A stretch of DNA of 64,000 nt from Vandiemenella viatica (lineage: Eukaryota > Arthropoda > Insecta > Orthoptera > Morabidae): the NCBI GenBank assembly GCA_031002005.1, contig JARYHS010006964.1, positions 1,550,001-1,614,000 of the forward strand. Direction: 5' to 3'. The translations under genes were made by a program, and so were the position numbers. Under the pieces are notes generated by a model. That model searched no databases. It was not told where the DNA came from and was given only the letters and a program-made list of their open reading frames with translations. Positions 1 through 10,282 of this stretch are shown here, in pieces (the stretch's first letter is position 1; every line of letters begins with the position of its first letter).

Positions 1-1510
1 GGGTAGGAGATAAATTTATTGATAGATGATCGAATTAATTTTTTTGATCTGGAGCACAGTGGCATGATCCATGGTGATTTTACACGAGACCAGCTGGAAG
101 TTCTAATGTCTGCATTCGATAAAACTGCCTTGAATTACTTGTTCCATTTGTATTTATTTTTTGTTCTGATCAATGGTGTTATAAAACTCTATACTGTCTC
201 AGCAAAGACCATATTTTTCTGTAGTTAAATGTATCATAAGGAAACAAGAACAAACAATTACTTTTCAAAACAATATCACCAACATTCAAGTAAATGCTAC
301 ACAGTGGTATGTAAATGAAATAATAAATGCTTATTGGGACACCCAATGATTATCAAGATTTAAAAAATATGTTCATAAATTAAATCTTCAGTCCTGTCCC
401 ATACCATTGTGGATATAAGAAAATTTTATTTACAAAAGAATATTTTAGTGTACATATTCTAAAGTATTTTTGAGCTGAACCAAAAATAAAGTGCAAACCA
501 GGAAGATGAGAAGTTAATTTACCTTCCAGATATTAGTAGTTCACTTCAAACCCATTGTACAGGAGAGAAAGTAAAAATGTCAACCAGGATCAAGAGGTAT
601 TTGTAATGAATGCGAGCATCCAAGAAGCACCAGTCATAAGCGCTCCATAGTGGGCTTAAATCTGTAATACTAAATTTCTTTTAGGAAGGCTAGTGGTATA
701 TGCATTATGTCTCTTCATTCAAAAATAATATCGGCTACTTTGATTCTGTTACAGACCGAAATTTTTTAAATACACCTATACTGCTCTGGCAAAGCTTGCT
801 TTGTCATATGAATTTTGGTTTGATACTACACACTTTCCTTTTCCATTGCTTCTTAAATTACCGTAGGTAAATGCCATGATGCTTCCCTTAAAAGTCTGCA
901 GAGAAAGTACTTCCCATTTTGTGTCCCAAATCATTTTTAAGCTCTAATAACCTTCACGTCATCAGACCATAAAGCTAAGTAAGGCTGATCTGTATGATAT
1001 ACACTGGGATCAATGTAGTTTTCACATTGGTTATCACGCTATTGGTTTTGGAGCAAATAAACTGGCCATATTACCAGTGACATATCTTCTTGGAAATACA
1101 GGAAATTTTAGGATTGTGGAAAAATGTAACATTAAAATTTCTTTATTATTTCATACTGAAGCACTGTAAATAGACCTGGAATCTGTTCTCTGAAATTACT
1201 TTATTCCGTATTTTATCGATGCTGCACTGGGCTTACCACTTTCCAATTATAAGCGTGTTTTTGCGTACACAACTTACAAAGCCACAGCCAATATGTGCAT
1301 TATTTATTATTGTGTATATGTCTTAGGAAATGAAGAAAAATTATTTATCATTTAGTGATATGTCAATCCATTTCTCAAAATCAATTTGATAGATATATTT
1401 CCTAATTGTGTAGCTTATTGTTATAATTTGTCATTGTTTTTCATACTGTTATGAAATTCCCTAATTGTTTGACTAGACCTGCTGCGTTAACAGTAATACT
1501 TATGCCTGAC
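1..1510. other. Unassigned AT-rich sequence
   Basis: I see no convincing gene here. The longest reading frame near the left edge (19-228, +) has no start context or conserved domain that I trust. About 860-1000 resembles an old SINE body (text like 'ttcccattttgtgtccca' followed by a short 'taagtaagg' end), but too weakly to name a family. The stretch lies beyond the mirrored part of the window, because its right-arm partner would fall in the second N gap. Confidence 0.4.
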
Positions 1511-1708
1511 ATTCACAATGATGTGTGTTTTCTACATTTCATTTCATTTATTTTATTCACCATATGATACATTTTCATGTATATAGGTTTCAGTCCTTTA
1601 AATTTTAATACATAATGTACAATATACAATACAATACATTCATTTTCCATTGATACCAATATAAGAGACTGGCTCTGTGGGATGTGGAAAGTTGTCAATT
1701 TACTAGAT

Positions 1709-1909
1709 AAACCGTTGCATAATAAAATAATAAGTACACCAATAGATGTGCAATCATAGCATACATGGTACATTAAACAATTCTATAACAAAATAATACA
1801 TACACCAGAAGATGTATAGTCATAGCATAAGCATACATGGTACCATAAACAATTGCATAACAAAATAAATACATACACCAGGAAATGTACAGTCATAGCA
1901 TACATGGTA
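1709..1909. repeat. Three-unit tandem repeat in the 3' UTR of LINE 1
   Basis: Three imperfect units start near 1709, 1775 and 1847, with lengths of about 66, 72 and 63 bases. Each contains a block like 'catagcatacatggta'. They sit just downstream (minus strand) of the C-terminal LINE frame that ends at 1912, so they are most likely part of that LINE's 3' untranslated region, where short tandem units are common. Confidence 0.75.
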
Positions 1910-1911
1910 AA

Positions 1912-2410
1912 CTAGTTATGTAAACTACATTTACATAAGCTACTGGCAGTTATTCTTTTAGATACCTTAATAATACTTTGAGAGAAGGAGTTGTCAATTA
2001 TAAATTTATTCTTATCATCTGCTAGACATTTAATATGTGTTGGGAGCTTATTGAAGATATGTATCCCTGAATATTGGACCCCCTTTTGAACAAATGACAA
2101 TGAATTGTAATTCTTGTGAAGATCATTTTTATTTCTAGTGCCATAATTGTGTATTTTACTATTTGTTTCAAACAAAGTAAAATTTGTGACTACAAAGGAC
2201 ATTAATGTATCTATATACTCAGACACTAATGTTAAAATCCCTAAGATTCTTAAACAGCTCTCTACATGAAGTTCTATTGCTAACCCCACACATAATTCTT
2301 ATTACACACTTTTGGGCTTTAAACACTTTGTCTCTATGGGTTGAATTGCCCCAGCATATTGTTCCATATGACAATAAGCAAAATAAACTAGCTGTCTCAT
2401 ACGGGATCAC
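1912..2410 (-). pseudogene. LINE 1 C-terminal domain fragment
   Basis: Two overlapping minus-strand frames (2410-2219 and 2289-1912) carry the end of a LINE polyprotein. The first has SYGTICWG followed by KAQKCVIRIMCG, and the second has NYGTRNKNDLH, QKGVQYSG and FNKLPTHIK. These blocks typify the region after the reverse transcriptase in Jockey/CR1-type elements. A frameshift near 2250 separates the two pieces, so this is a relic. The stop at 1912 is followed by the tandem 3' UTR repeat. Confidence 0.75.
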
Positions 2411-2979
2411 CTATAGCTGAAATTGTACGAATTGCAAATGTGGCAGCACCCAATCGCTTTAATAAGTCAGAAACATGTACTTTTCCAATTTAAATTGTGT
2501 TCAATATACAAACCTAAAAATTTCACACTCTCTACCTCTCGAATGGACTGGCCTGCAAATTTTATGTCTATATCTGGTGTTAATCTGTGTGATGTACTGA
2601 ATTGCATACATTGAGTTTTATCAAAGTTTAAATACAAGTCATTTAGCTGTAAACCCTTTATTTATCAGTTCAAAGACATAATTTGAAATATATTCTGTAG
2701 ATAAATCTGGAGTATTTTTATTTCCTATTTATGTGTCGTCTGCAAATTGGACAAATTTTGAGTTTTTAGATGAAAGACAGGGTAGATCATTTATATATAT
2801 ATTAAAAACAATAGTGGCTCCAATATAGAACCCTGAGGTACTAGACATCTGATTAATTTCCACTCAGAAAACAGTGGACCTCTTAAGGCAGCCTTAAAAT
2901 TCTCCATTGATACTTTCTGTTTTCTATTTAGAAGGTAAGAACTAAGCCATTTATTAACATTTCCCTATATACCATAATA

Positions 2980-3088
2980 CAGGGTGTCCACAAATGAATA
3001 TCGGGGTTTTAATGCTTTATAAGATTTATTACATTATCCTTACAGTTATAAATGATATGTCAAATGAAAGAGCAACTCAAACAGTTTT
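2980..3088 (+). repeat. Left terminal inverted repeat of the mariner
   Basis: About 109 bases match the reverse complement of 4224-4332 with one visible mismatch. It begins CAGGGTGTCCAC directly after the TA duplication. These are the expected transposase binding and cleavage ends. Confidence 0.93.
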
Positions 3089-3160
3089 GTTCGTTGGCAC
3101 TAGTGCGCATGTGCGTGAAATGTTTCCGCTGCGATCCGCTAGAATGAGGTAGTAGCAAAG

Positions 3161-4213
3161 ATGGCGACTAGTGAAGAGAAAGCGTTTTGTGTTTTACAGT
3201 TTGCAAAGACTGAATCTGTAGTTACTGTTCAGCGTGCGTTCCGCATTAAGTTCGGGCGTGATCCTCCAAGTGACAATAACATCCGTAGATGGTATCATCA
3301 GTTTGATGATACAGGCTGCCTTTGTAAAGGGAAGAGCGCTGGACGACCAAGAGTTAGCAAAGAGACTGTTGAGCGAGTGAGAGAGTCGTTCACTCCTAGC
3401 CCACAGAAATCTGTTCGGAAGGCTAGTCGCGAATTAGAAATTTCTAAGTCGACTGTTTGGAAAGTTTTAAGGAAACGCTTGCAACTACGTCCTTACCGTT
3501 TACAGTTGTTACAGGCTCTAAAGCCTACAGACCATGGTTTACGTGCCAAATTCGCTAACGAAATGTTGTTACATGACGATGAAGATTTTCTACATCATGT
3601 TGTCTTCAGTGATGAATCGACCTTTTACCTCAGTGGACATGTTAACACTCATAATGTGCGGATCTGGGGCTCAGAAAATCCTCAAGAGATCGTACAAGTG
3701 CAACGAGACTCCCCTAAAATCAATGTTTTTTGTGCCGTATCCCGGCGGAAAGTTTACGGACCTTTCTTTTTTGATGAACCGACTGTAACTGGTACTTCTT
3801 ACCTTGATACACTAGAGCAATGGCTCTTCCCTCAGTTGGAACAATATGAACCAGAGAACTTCATTTTCCAGCAAGATGGTGCGCCACCTCACTGGCATAA
3901 CGAAGTACGCGGTTGGTTGAACGTAACCGTACCCGACCGCTGGATTGGCCGCAAGGAGCCCAATGACAGAGGTTGCTATGCGTGGCCTCCACGTTCACCT
4001 GACCTAACGCCATGCGATTTCTACCTTTGGGGTTTCATCAATGATCGTGTGTATGTGCCTCCGTTACCAGCCGACCTCCTTGAATTACGACAGAGGATTG
4101 AAGCAGCTGTTGCAACAGTTACTGAAGACACACTGCTCAACGTTTGGGAAGAACTCGGCTACAGACTTGATGTGTGCCGTGTGACAAATGGTGCCCACAT
4201 AGAACACTTGTAA
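3161..4213 (+). CDS. mariner-like transposase, DD41D
   Basis: This is a 350-residue transposase that would cut and paste its own element. Residues 1-110 form the paired helix-turn-helix DNA-binding region, with an AT-hook-like GRPRV at 61-65. The catalytic domain has D151 (VFSDEST), D239 (QQDGAPPH) and D281 (SPDLTPCDFYLWG). Forty-one residues separate the second and third Asp, which fits the DD41D spacing rather than mariner DD34D or Tc1 DD34E. Length is normal for the superfamily and no stop or frameshift is visible. The ATG at 3161 sits 72 bases after the left inverted repeat. It could be active, although one copy cannot show that. Confidence 0.92.
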   Translation: MATSEEKAFCVLQFAKTESVVTVQRAFRIKFGRDPPSDNNIRRWYHQFDDTGCLCKGKSAGRPRVSKETVERVRESFTPSPQKSVRKASRELEISKSTVWKVLRKRLQLRPYRLQLLQALKPTDHGLRAKFANEMLLHDDEDFLHHVVFSDESTFYLSGHVNTHNVRIWGSENPQEIVQVQRDSPKINVFCAVSRRKVYGPFFFDEPTVTGTSYLDTLEQWLFPQLEQYEPENFIFQQDGAPPHWHNEVRGWLNVTVPDRWIGRKEPNDRGCYAWPPRSPDLTPCDFYLWGFINDRVYVPPLPADLLELRQRIEAAVATVTEDTLLNVWEELGYRLDVCRVTNGAHIEHL

Positions 4214-4223
4214 GCTTGTATAT

Positions 4224-4332
4224 AAAACTGTTTGAGTTGCTCTTTCATTAGACATATCATTTATAACTGTAAGGATAATGTAATAAATCTTATAAAGCAT
4301 TAAAACCCCGATATTCATTTGTGGACACCCTG
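4224..4332 (-). repeat. Right terminal inverted repeat of the mariner
   Basis: Reverse complement of the left repeat, ending GTGGACACCCTG before the TA at 4333-4334. It starts 11 bases after the transposase stop codon, so the gene lies almost flush with the repeat. Confidence 0.93.
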
Positions 4333-4389
4333 TACTTTAGTTTCTGTATCAGAATTTTATGATGTACACAGACAAATGCTTTAGATAAG

Positions 4390-4743
4390 TCAAAAAAAGT
4401 TCCCACAACAAATAAATTTATCATTTATTCCTTCTAAGATATTGTCAGTGAATGCAAATATAGCTTGTTCTGTTGAATGACCCTTTTGAAAACCAAATTG
4501 TGATTTAGTTAGAAAATTATTAGTTTTAAGGTGTTCATAAACTCTATAGTACATTGCCTTCACAAAAACATTGGAGATGGCTGTTAGTAATGAAACTGGT
4601 CGGTAATTTGTAATGGCTGCCTTATCTCCCTTTTTATAGAGTGGTTTAACTACAGCATACATAAGCCTTTTTGGTAAAGTACCCTCGAGTAAAGATATAT
4701 TAAACAGATAACTTAGTATATTACTTAATTCTGTGGAGCACAA
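4390..4743 (-). pseudogene. LINE 1 reverse-transcriptase fragment
   Basis: A 117-residue minus-strand frame holds the finger/palm part of a LINE reverse transcriptase: LLEGTLPKRLMYAVVKPLYKKGD, then ITNYRPVSLL, then KSQFGFQKGHSTEQA. The frame continues in pieces across the mariner insertion to the FADD box at 2735-2746. The enzyme would copy element RNA at a nicked target, but this copy is broken by the mariner, by a stop near 4390 and by frameshifts upstream. Confidence 0.8.
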
Positions 4744-5231
4744 TTTAATTAATCTCCTGGAAATCCCATCATAACCACTTTAGTATTTGCTCTTAAGGGA
4801 TCTGATAATTTTTCTTATTTCTTCTGGAGTAGCTAATTTTGCAGACATAGAGTTAAATTTTTCTTGAAAGCCTTTTCTGACAAAATCCATACTGTGTCAC
4901 TGAGCTGTTAGCAGTCAATCTATCAGCAACAGATAAAAAATGTTTATTAAATATATCAGCAATTGAAAAATTAGATTCTACTTAATTTTCTTTGATAAAA
5001 ATATCATTCCTTGATTGATTAATTTTTCCTATTTCTTTTTTTACAATGTCGAATATTGTCTTAATTTTATTTTCAGAATCATGAATTTTATGTTTGTTGT
5101 ACATACTTTTAGATTCTTTAATAACCCTTTTCAGTATTTTGCAGTACTGTTTGTGATGTGTTTTATCATTAGCATTCTCACTGTTCCTAGAGGCAGTATA
5201 CAATACATGATGTTCTAACGCCAATAGTTAT

Positions 5232-5780
5232 TCAAGGTTCTTTTCGAGAAGCACGGCTCTTTTTCAAGGGGAAGCAACTTTCACAGTAATTTAATACAAT
5301 GCTACTAAAAATTTTGTATTTTTCATCCATACCTTGAGCACTTTTTCTGCTTAAAAATGTTGATAAGAGATCAAACTGGTTCATAAAAATAGAAAAGTTT
5401 CCCGATGGTGCTCTGTATACTGTTACTCTCATGAAAATTTCATTATTGAAATCTAGCCTTGTAACACATGCTTCAAAATCATGATCAACACAATACTTGC
5501 TTATTCTTATATCCTCTAAACTATAACCATTTCTAACATAAGTGACAATTCCTCCTTTCTCTAAGTTCGTTCTACAATAATGAGAAGCTAAATTAAAGTC
5601 AGTTACAAATGACATACCTATTCCTGTAGTTATGTGGTGTTCAGACAAGCATAAAACATCAATTCTATTGATATCATTTAATTCATTCATGTGGACTACC
5701 AAATCATCCACTTTGTTTGTTAACCCTCTGTTATTCTGATGTAATAAATTAATCCCTACACAATTTTTAATTTTGGTATC
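5232..5780 (-). pseudogene. LINE 1 endonuclease N-terminal half
   Basis: This is an apurinic-type endonuclease domain. The minus-strand frame reads NRGLTNKVDDL, then DVLCLSEHHI with the catalytic Glu, then KGGIVTYVRNG and FIMRVTVYRAPSG-like text. The frame is open from 5711 to 5232, with the domain starting near 5780. The right-arm copy (55037-55432, +) has about a dozen amino-acid differences over 131 residues and ends at the N gap. The C-terminal SDH motif expected of an intact domain is not in the open frame. Confidence 0.75.
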
Positions 5781-6220
5781 TGAAAACTCATTATTGTTAA
5801 AACTAATTTCTTTTAAAACTCTCTGCCTAATCCATGATCCTAATTAAAAAAAAAAGGTGCTGCCCTAACACCATTATTTCATGTGAATTTGTGGCCCCAA
5901 TTAATTGTTTTGCCATGAGATCGGAAAGAACCCCCTTCCGTCTACTATTGAGGTGTAGTATAACCCCACCATCAACAGCATCTACAGGTACCAAGCCCAT
6001 GCCAGAGCCAATATCAGACATAAGATACCGTTTATCAGACATAAGATAAGATGTGTACAATTTGGATATTCAACTATAAATGTATGTATACATATCATTT
6101 AGTATAATTTATCTATAACTACTAGTTTAACAGACACAGCTGTTTATATAATTTGACTACTTTAAATAGTCTTCTATGGAGTAATAAGCATTTCCTACTA
6201 GATACATTTTTAGCCTTTTC

Positions 6221-6762
6221 TTAAACAGTTTTTTCTCCCTTAATATCTACTGACAGTTTGTTATACAATTTCACTCCCTTGCGGAAAAAGCTATTTAGAC
6301 TTTTACTTTTTAATTTCCTTTCTATGTGTAGATTATTTTTTGATCTTGTGGAATATGTATGGACAGAACAGTTTGTGGTGAAGTCTTGTAAGTTATTTTT
6401 TACATACATTATAGAATTGAAGATATAACAGGATGGAACAGTCAGGATGCTTAATTTTCTAAATATGTCATTACAATGGGTTTTCGAAGTTTTTGCCATT
6501 ATCCTGACAGACCATTTTTGAAATTTGAAAATAGTGTTTACATTTTTTTTACTTGAAGCCAAAACATGATTCCGTAGGATATTATTGAATGAATGTTTGC
6601 AAAGTATATTATTTTGAAGCAATCATCATTGTATACAGGAGCTAAAATTCTAAGTTCAAAATAGGTTGTGGATATTTTCTTTCCCAAAATTTGTACAAGT
6701 TCATTCCACTTTAACTCGTGATCAATGGTCATTCCCAGAAACTTTGTAGTTGCAACACACAC
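6221..6762 (-). pseudogene. LINE 2 C-terminal domain (left copy)
   Basis: Two minus-strand frames (6762-6538 and 6622-6221) contain TKFLGMTIDHELKW, then KFQKWSVRIMAKT, then YSTRSKNNLH and FRKGVKLYNKLSVDIKG. These are the post-reverse-transcriptase blocks of this LINE type, broken by a frameshift near 6550-6620. Confidence 0.75.
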
Positions 6763-7140
6763 AATATGTTCATTGTTCAGTTTTAGGTCTATTTGTTTAA
6801 CAATTCTAACTGAACTGAATTTGATGCTAAATTGAGGGCAGGGTCAATTTATAATTTTGGGACCAGTTTAAGACTTCATTAAAACCTGTGTTTCCTTTAG
6901 CGTGGAGTTCATTGACTGAGGGATCACTGATGATGATGTTACTGTCATCTGCAAATAAAATTTTATCCCCATTACTGACACTGGATATAAAATCGTTTAC
7001 ATAAACTAGAAATAATTAGGGACCTAGAATACTTCCTTGTGGGACGCCTATATTTACAGATCTTGGTTCAGACAGGAACCTACATAAAATATTTGAGTTT
7101 TCCGGGATTGCAGAGATTTCAAATTTTTGTATTCTGTTGG

Positions 7141-7407
7141 TTAGATATGACTGGAACCAGATTTTGCACTACTCCTTATACCTATTGATTCTAGTTTTTG
7201 CAGGAGGATGTTTTGGTCGACGGTATCAAAGGCTTTTGAAAAGTCTAGGAATAGACTTGCTCCATGATCACCTCCGTCAAGAGCTTCAAGTACATTTTTT
7301 GTAAACTGTGCTATTGCTGATGTTGTTCCTTTTCCTGCCTGAACACCAAACTGAGATTTGCTAAGGATATTATATTTGCTCAGGAAGCTGGTTAACCTAT
7401 CTTTCAT
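7141..7407 (-). pseudogene. LINE 2 reverse-transcriptase fragment (left copy)
   Basis: This is 88 residues of the fingers/palm: NILSKSQFGVQAGKGTTSA, then LFLDFSKAFDTVDQNILLQKL, with the first catalytic Asp in FSKAFD. The frame then breaks, and the palm motif continues at FADDS (6944-6955). The right-arm counterpart spans 53007-53569 in two frames. Confidence 0.78.
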
Positions 7408-8115
7408 AAGTGATTCAAAATTTTTTGAGAAAGATGAAAGTATAGAAATTGGGCGGTAATTTTCTACATGTTCATTACTCCCATTTTTTAAAATAGGTAG
7501 GACCTTTGCAATTTTTAGGTAGTCAGGAAATACACCAGTTGTGAAATACTCATTTATTATGTTCGCTCATGGGGCTCGGAGGATATGTATTAGAAACATG
7601 GGCACCTCATCCAATCCTGTTGATTTTTATTTTTTAGTTTGAGGACTTTTTTTACACATCTTCCTCTGTTACTGGGCTTAAGACCATAGAATTTACTGAG
7701 ATATAACAGTTTTGATATGTTTGAGTATTTGAAAATTTAGTCTGTGGTTTTGCAGCTATTCTAGAGAAGTAATTTTTACATAGTTTGCTATATCTGTTGG
7801 ATCTTTATCTGGCGTAGTGTCACAGATTTTTATTAGGCAGGAGTTTAGGTTATTTTTTTTTTCCCTGTTTCCCTTCTTACTACATTACTAGATTGGCTGG
7901 TGTGTTCATTATTTTTCATATACATTTTCCTGAGATTTTGGGATGAAATTTTTATCCCATTTGTAATCCACTTGTTTTTGCTTTGATCAGAAGTTGAGAG
8001 TACTTTGGGGAACTTTTGTTCAAAATTTAATTTAAAAACGTAACAAATCTTTTGAATTTTTCATTTACATTTGGTTTAGTGTAAATCTCTTCCCATGGCT
8101 CACCTAATAGGTCAT

Positions 8116-8585
8116 CTAAAAATTCATAAACCTTGGCCTTTGGAAATCTATGGATGTACATATTTGCTTGATTTGTTCGTGAACTTCAAGATTTAAATTT
8201 ATAATTTGACAATGGTGGTCAGATAGACCTAGGTTTTCTACAGTTACATCACAATAATTTACATCCAGGTTTGTTAGGACATGATCAATAGTGGATTCAC
8301 AATTAGGTGTAAGTCTAGTCGCATCTTCTACCAGGGAAGAAATACCATGTGAATACAGAATATTTAACAAATCTATTGTACTCTTATCTTTGATATTAGT
8401 ATTTATATTTATATCACCACAAATTAAGATTTTAGTTTTCTTAGCATACACTTTATCTAAGATCAACTTTAATTTTGAGAAAAATATGGAAATATCTGAG
8501 TTTGGCGACCTATATATACATATGATTACAACTTTGGTAGCTGAGTCTTCCACAGTAATTTCTATTGCACAAGATGCAATACGAT
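8116..8585 (-). pseudogene. LINE 2 endonuclease, distal half (left copy)
   Basis: The frame reads ICIYRSPNSD, then ILICGDININ, then STIDHVLTN and GLSDHHCQI. GDIN, TIDHVLTN and the SDHH box are the conserved distal blocks of the LINE apurinic endonuclease, which nicks target DNA for target-primed reverse transcription. The proximal half is missing. In the right arm the same frame is split by the foldback MITE. Confidence 0.8.
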
Positions 8586-9239
8586 GTATTTCAGTAAATT
8601 TAAAAAGCCATTTATACCAAATCTAATTTTCGCACTTATTCTGCACTAGCGCCGTGTAGACGCAACTTATACACGGTCAATAAAATCACCACCTTTTAAA
8701 TTCCCACGTGGAACCATGTTTTATACGTATCACAAGAGTACTTTAATCATATACGATGTATTTAAGTAAATTTAAAAAGCCATATATACCCAATCTAATT
8801 TTCGCACTTATTTTGCACTAGCGCCGTAAAGACGCAACTCATACACGGTCAATAAAATCACCACCTTTTAAATTTCAAAGTGGACCCATGTTTTATTCGT
8901 GTCACAAGTATACTTTAATGACATACGATATATTTTAAACAGAACAGTGTAGGGAAGAGGGGGTGGGGGGTTAGGTCTAACTATGTAAAAGTGACGGTCA
9001 GGAACAACAGCAAACCAACAAAACAAGAAAAAAAATGCATAACACCAAAACAGTTGTTTTGACGGAATATTTGTAAAATTATATACTGCTTACTTCATAC
9101 TGTATTTTTCTATTTACTTAACACAACTATAAGAATTATATGATGTTATTGCATGATAATTAAATATTTAATATTCGCTTGTGGGAATGCTTATCACCCT
9201 AATGGAACTACATTTTTTTTTTTTAAAAAAAAAAACAAA

Positions 9240-9470
9240 AACCATTTCAATAATCGTTTTTGAGACGTATCCATCAGTAGATGCTAGAATAGATGATGTC
9301 ACATCACCACTTCTCGCAAAAAGTAATTTTAAGGTGCAACATGGAACATCTAGGCGTCTTTTTCATAGCCACCTCAATGAGTTTCTTTGGAGAAACCATT
9401 TTGAAATGAAGGACCGCTTCACAGAGTTCTTATCTTGTGTTTGGGAATTATACCAAATGCTGCCGAATTA
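9240..9470 (+). pseudogene. Possible ISXO2/Merlin-type transposase C-terminal relic
   Basis: The plus-strand frame ends with VQHGTSRRLFHSHLNEFLWRNHFEMKDRFTEF. The block 'HLNEFLWR..F...D.F..FL' resembles the end of ISXO2-like (IS1595/Merlin) transposases from memory of that family. No catalytic residues are in the fragment, and the stretch before it is low-complexity poly-T/poly-A. A mirror copy is at about 50460-50690. Chance resemblance is possible. Confidence 0.35.
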
Positions 9471-9729
9471 ATTATACCTCCGCTAGCCTCTATCTGTTTA
9501 CTCTGATGATAATTCGTCTCGATTCAATACCCACCGGTCAACAACTAATTCACCTACCACTGCTATGATGTACTGCCAAACGGCTCTTTTCAGAGCCAAC
9601 TCATCAATCACAAAAAGCAAATTGCAGTCATAATGTCGAAAAAGGTGAACACCATGTAATTGTAGACACGGAGAAAAAAATATATAGTTGTCCCAAGCAT
9701 CCATTTCAATTTATACCATTTTTCGTTTC

Positions 9730-9731
<2 letters not shown>

Positions 9732-9766
<35 letters not shown>

Positions 9767-9970
9767 ATCCTTACAGCTTTACGCTTTGTCAACGAACAAC
9801 AACGGAAAAAATCATCCATAGCCCTTTCAAAGTAACCATTCCAGAAATAGCGTGGAGGGATTGGGGGAAACTATAGGAAACCAAAATCTCGATTACCCGA
9901 CGGGGATTTGTAGGCGAGTACACCCGAATGCTCAACCAGGGCGTTACCTCTCACCCAACACATTCAGTTC
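9732..9970 (-). mobile_element. SINE with long poly(A) tail (left copy)
   Basis: On the minus strand a body with 'cctacaaatccccgtcggg' and 'tttcccccaatccctcca' text ends in a pure A run, seen as 31 T at 9732-9762. The right-arm copy (49940-50172, +) has a 24-base run. The body style (a 'tttccccaaatccctcca' block after a promoter-like head) is typical of insect SINEs. It has no coding capacity. Confidence 0.6.
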
Positions 9971-10067
9971 TAGCAAGCTACTTCTGCCATCTGCTAATTA
10001 CCTACTGTAAGAATTTTAATTGTCAGAATCTAACAATTTTAACAAATGTTGCTAGTTTTTCTCAAGA

Positions 10068-10282
10068 ACCCGAGCGTAGTGGATGAGTGGTTAGCGCTCA
10101 GACCTCGCATTGGGGAGCTACATGATTTACCCAAATTACTCCAGGAGAGTGCCGGAATGCTTCCTTCAAAAGGACATGGACGAATTACTTCCCATTCATT
10201 ATCCCCAATACAATCCCGCATCTAATCACCTGGATGTCGACGAGGCGTTAAGCCACAAGTAAATAAATAAAATTTGGTGTCA
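10068..10282 (+). mobile_element. tRNA-like-headed SINE (left copy)
   Basis: It starts with a tRNA D-arm-like stretch ('tggatgagtggttagcgc', serine-like). A body follows with 'aaattactccaggagagtg', and it ends 'aagccacaagtaaataaataaa', an AAAT-type tail. No clean B box follows the head. The reverse-complement copy is at 49628-49850. Such SINEs are copied by LINE machinery. Confidence 0.6.

Larger units (their letters stand above)
2980..4332 (+). mobile_element. Tc1/mariner-superfamily transposon (DD41D), apparently complete
   Basis: This 1353-bp element is inserted in LINE 1. It has terminal inverted repeats of about 109 bp (2980-3088 and 4224-4332) with one visible mismatch, starting CAGGGTGTCCACAAATG. 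It is flanked by a TA duplication (2978-2979 and 4333-4334), the hallmark of this superfamily. One uninterrupted transposase gene fills the centre. Near-identical ends, intact ORF and clean target duplication suggest a recent insertion. The host LINE reads through if the element and one TA are removed. Confidence 0.93.
1510..5800 (-). mobile_element. LINE 1: non-LTR retrotransposon (Jockey/CR1-like), broken
   Basis: Read on the minus strand, the order is endonuclease (from about 5780), linker, reverse transcriptase and C-terminal domain (to 1912), then a 3' UTR. It is split by a mariner at 2980-4332. The reverse transcriptase shows the YRPVSLL and FGFQKGHST blocks (4390-4743), a KAFVCVHHK block next to the mariner, a VPQGSILEPLLF block, and the FADD catalytic box at 2735-2746. 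Many stops and frameshifts make it non-functional. Clade is inferred from motif style only. The right-arm copy of its 5' part begins near 54850 and runs into the second N gap. Confidence 0.8.
6070..8590 (-). mobile_element. LINE 2: non-LTR retrotransposon, 5'-truncated and broken (left copy)
   Basis: The minus-strand order is the distal endonuclease (8590-8116), a linker with stops, the reverse transcriptase (about 7500-6900, FADD box at 6944-6955), the C-terminal domain (6762-6221) and a 3' UTR. It resembles LINE 1 in style but is a different family. Only the distal endonuclease is present, because the element stops where the foldback-like element begins near 8582. It lies in the same orientation as LINE 1. 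The right-arm copy is at 51135-54630. Confidence 0.8.

Noticed and set aside
19..228. A frame with FTRDQLEVLMSAFDKT, which resembles helix 1 of a homeodomain (F8, L16, F20 spacing).
   Set aside because: The basic N-terminal arm and helices 2 and 3 are absent, no splice site is obvious, and the match is only about 16 residues. I treat it as chance.
9498..9704. A 68-residue minus-strand frame (MDAWDNYIFFSPCLQLHG...), kept open in both arms.
   Set aside because: It lies in a transposon interior and has no domain I recognise. Conservation between arms only reflects their recent common origin. A genome-wide search would be needed to support a gene.
9732..9762. Homopolymer runs (here 31 T; also 16463-16481, 42071-42087 and 62718-62740) considered as terminators or origins.
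   Set aside because: They are SINE tails or simple-sequence tracts in a eukaryotic genome and differ in length between arms.
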